Source: Caldithrix sp. (lineage in GTDB: Bacteria > Zhuqueibacterota > Zhuqueibacteria > Oceanimicrobiales > Oceanimicrobiaceae). Taken from it: 6,307 nucleotides of DNA. Every line of letters starts with the position of its first letter. The stretch's first letter is position 1. The notes under the pieces were generated by a model. The model saw nothing but the letters and a program-made list of their open reading frames with translations. It did no database searches and had not been told where the DNA came from. The position numbers and the translations under genes were made by a program. Below, in pieces: positions 6,044-6,307 of this stretch. The stretch is taken from NCBI GenBank assembly GCA_004357015.1, contig SMXE01000025.1:1-6307 (forward strand), read 5' to 3'.

Positions 6044-6178
6044 CTAATATATGAAACGTTTGAAGTCACCTTTTTCTTTGCCGAAATTAATGAGTAAACC
6101 CACCTTCATTTCTGTTGTTCTCGGTATGATATCTGCCGTAATATCGACATATTTTAAATCATTCTTCATTTTTTCCAT
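6044..6178 (-). pseudogene. internally deleted GxxExxY-family remnant
   Basis: A 44-codon open frame, too short for the family (about 120-130 residues). Its C-terminal half, MKVGLLINFGKEKGDFKRFI (24-43), matches the conserved end of GxxExxY proteins (typically 'lkvGLLINFG...fKR'). Its N-terminal half, DLKYVDITADII (7-18), resembles the family's beginning (typically 'LlYkdiT.kIIG'). The middle, including the GxxExxY motif itself, is missing, and the junction falls near residues 18-23. The frame is intact through the join to a TAG stop, which suggests a clean in-frame deletion rather than random decay. GxxExxY proteins are small PDDEXK-nuclease-like proteins of unclear function. The remnant has no good ribosome site: ATG 6178 has none, and ATG 6169 has only a weak GGA. 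It is unlikely to have a function. Confidence 0.68.
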
Positions 6179-6247
6179 TTTCAATCAGTGGTTTTGTTTG
6201 AAATTTCTACTCACCAAAATCGACCTGCACCCAATCATGATCATCGG

Positions 6248-6307
6248 TTAACGAAACAGTATGTTTAAAGCAACCAGGCATAAGCCAAGAACCACCCCTA
6301 AGTATCC
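6248..6307 (-). CDS. C-terminal end of an unidentified hydrophobic (membrane) protein, partial
   Basis: An open frame enters from the right edge and ends at TAA (6248-6250), giving 19 residues, GYLGVVLGLCLVALNILFR. These are strongly hydrophobic with one terminal arginine, like the last membrane segment of a transporter or permease. The position upstream of an inositol gene set would fit an uptake system, but 19 residues cannot identify a family and chance is possible. Between it and the remnant (6179-6247) I see no gene and no clear terminator. Confidence 0.35.
   Translation of the reverse strand, partial: GYLGVVLGLCLVALNILFR

Noticed and set aside
5944..6069. 42-residue N-terminal extension of the PhnP-like protein
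   Set aside because: The PhnP family begins at residue MQITFAG (ATG 5943), which has a good ribosome site; the extension overlaps the GxxExxY remnant in another frame.
6230..6247. Palindrome around ATGATCAT as a terminator after the hydrophobic gene end
   Set aside because: Imperfect, with mismatches and no loop or T-tract; likely chance.
6051..6251. 66-residue hydrophobic plus-strand frame
   Set aside because: It is antisense to the GxxExxY remnant, whose family match explains the sequence; it has no ribosome site or recognisable family.

Overview
The window is a tightly spaced run of minus-strand genes, read here from high to low coordinates. Its core is the inositol catabolic set known from Thermotoga maritima: IolM, a zinc-dependent scyllo-inosose dehydrogenase; IolN, a creatininase-fold diketo-inositol hydrolase; and IolO, a 5-keto-L-gluconate epimerase cut by the left window edge. 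In the known pathway, inositol is first oxidised to 2-keto-myo-inositol by IolG. IolM then oxidises it again, IolN opens the ring to 5-keto-L-gluconate, and IolO epimerises that to D-tagaturonate. No iolG or recognisable transporter gene is complete in this window.

Upstream of the three enzymes lies a GntR/LacI-type hybrid (AraR-like) regulator. Its start is preceded by a near-consensus sigma-70 promoter, with an 18-bp operator-like palindrome at the expected transcription start. A 14-bp version of that palindrome, differing at one base, recurs in front of iolM. This points to a local, self-regulated inositol regulon. Further upstream are a PfkB-family kinase very like the Thermotoga/Thermococcus myo-inositol kinases and a PhnP-like metallo-beta-lactamase-fold cyclic-phosphate phosphodiesterase. 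Together they suggest that phosphorylated, perhaps cyclic-phosphate, inositol is also handled.

The right end (about 5944-6307) holds debris and an edge. There is a 44-codon remnant of a GxxExxY-family gene in which the N-terminal start is joined directly to the C-terminal end, and the last 19 codons of a hydrophobic protein running in from outside. Two similar hairpins with T6 loops sit in the gaps after iolM and iolN.

The source looks like a bacterium of moderate GC. An AraR-like regulator, the Thermotoga-type inositol genes, the GxxExxY remnant and the intergenic hairpins would fit an uncultured Chloroflexota (Anaerolineae-like) or a similar anaerobe. That assignment is inference from gene style only and is of low certainty.
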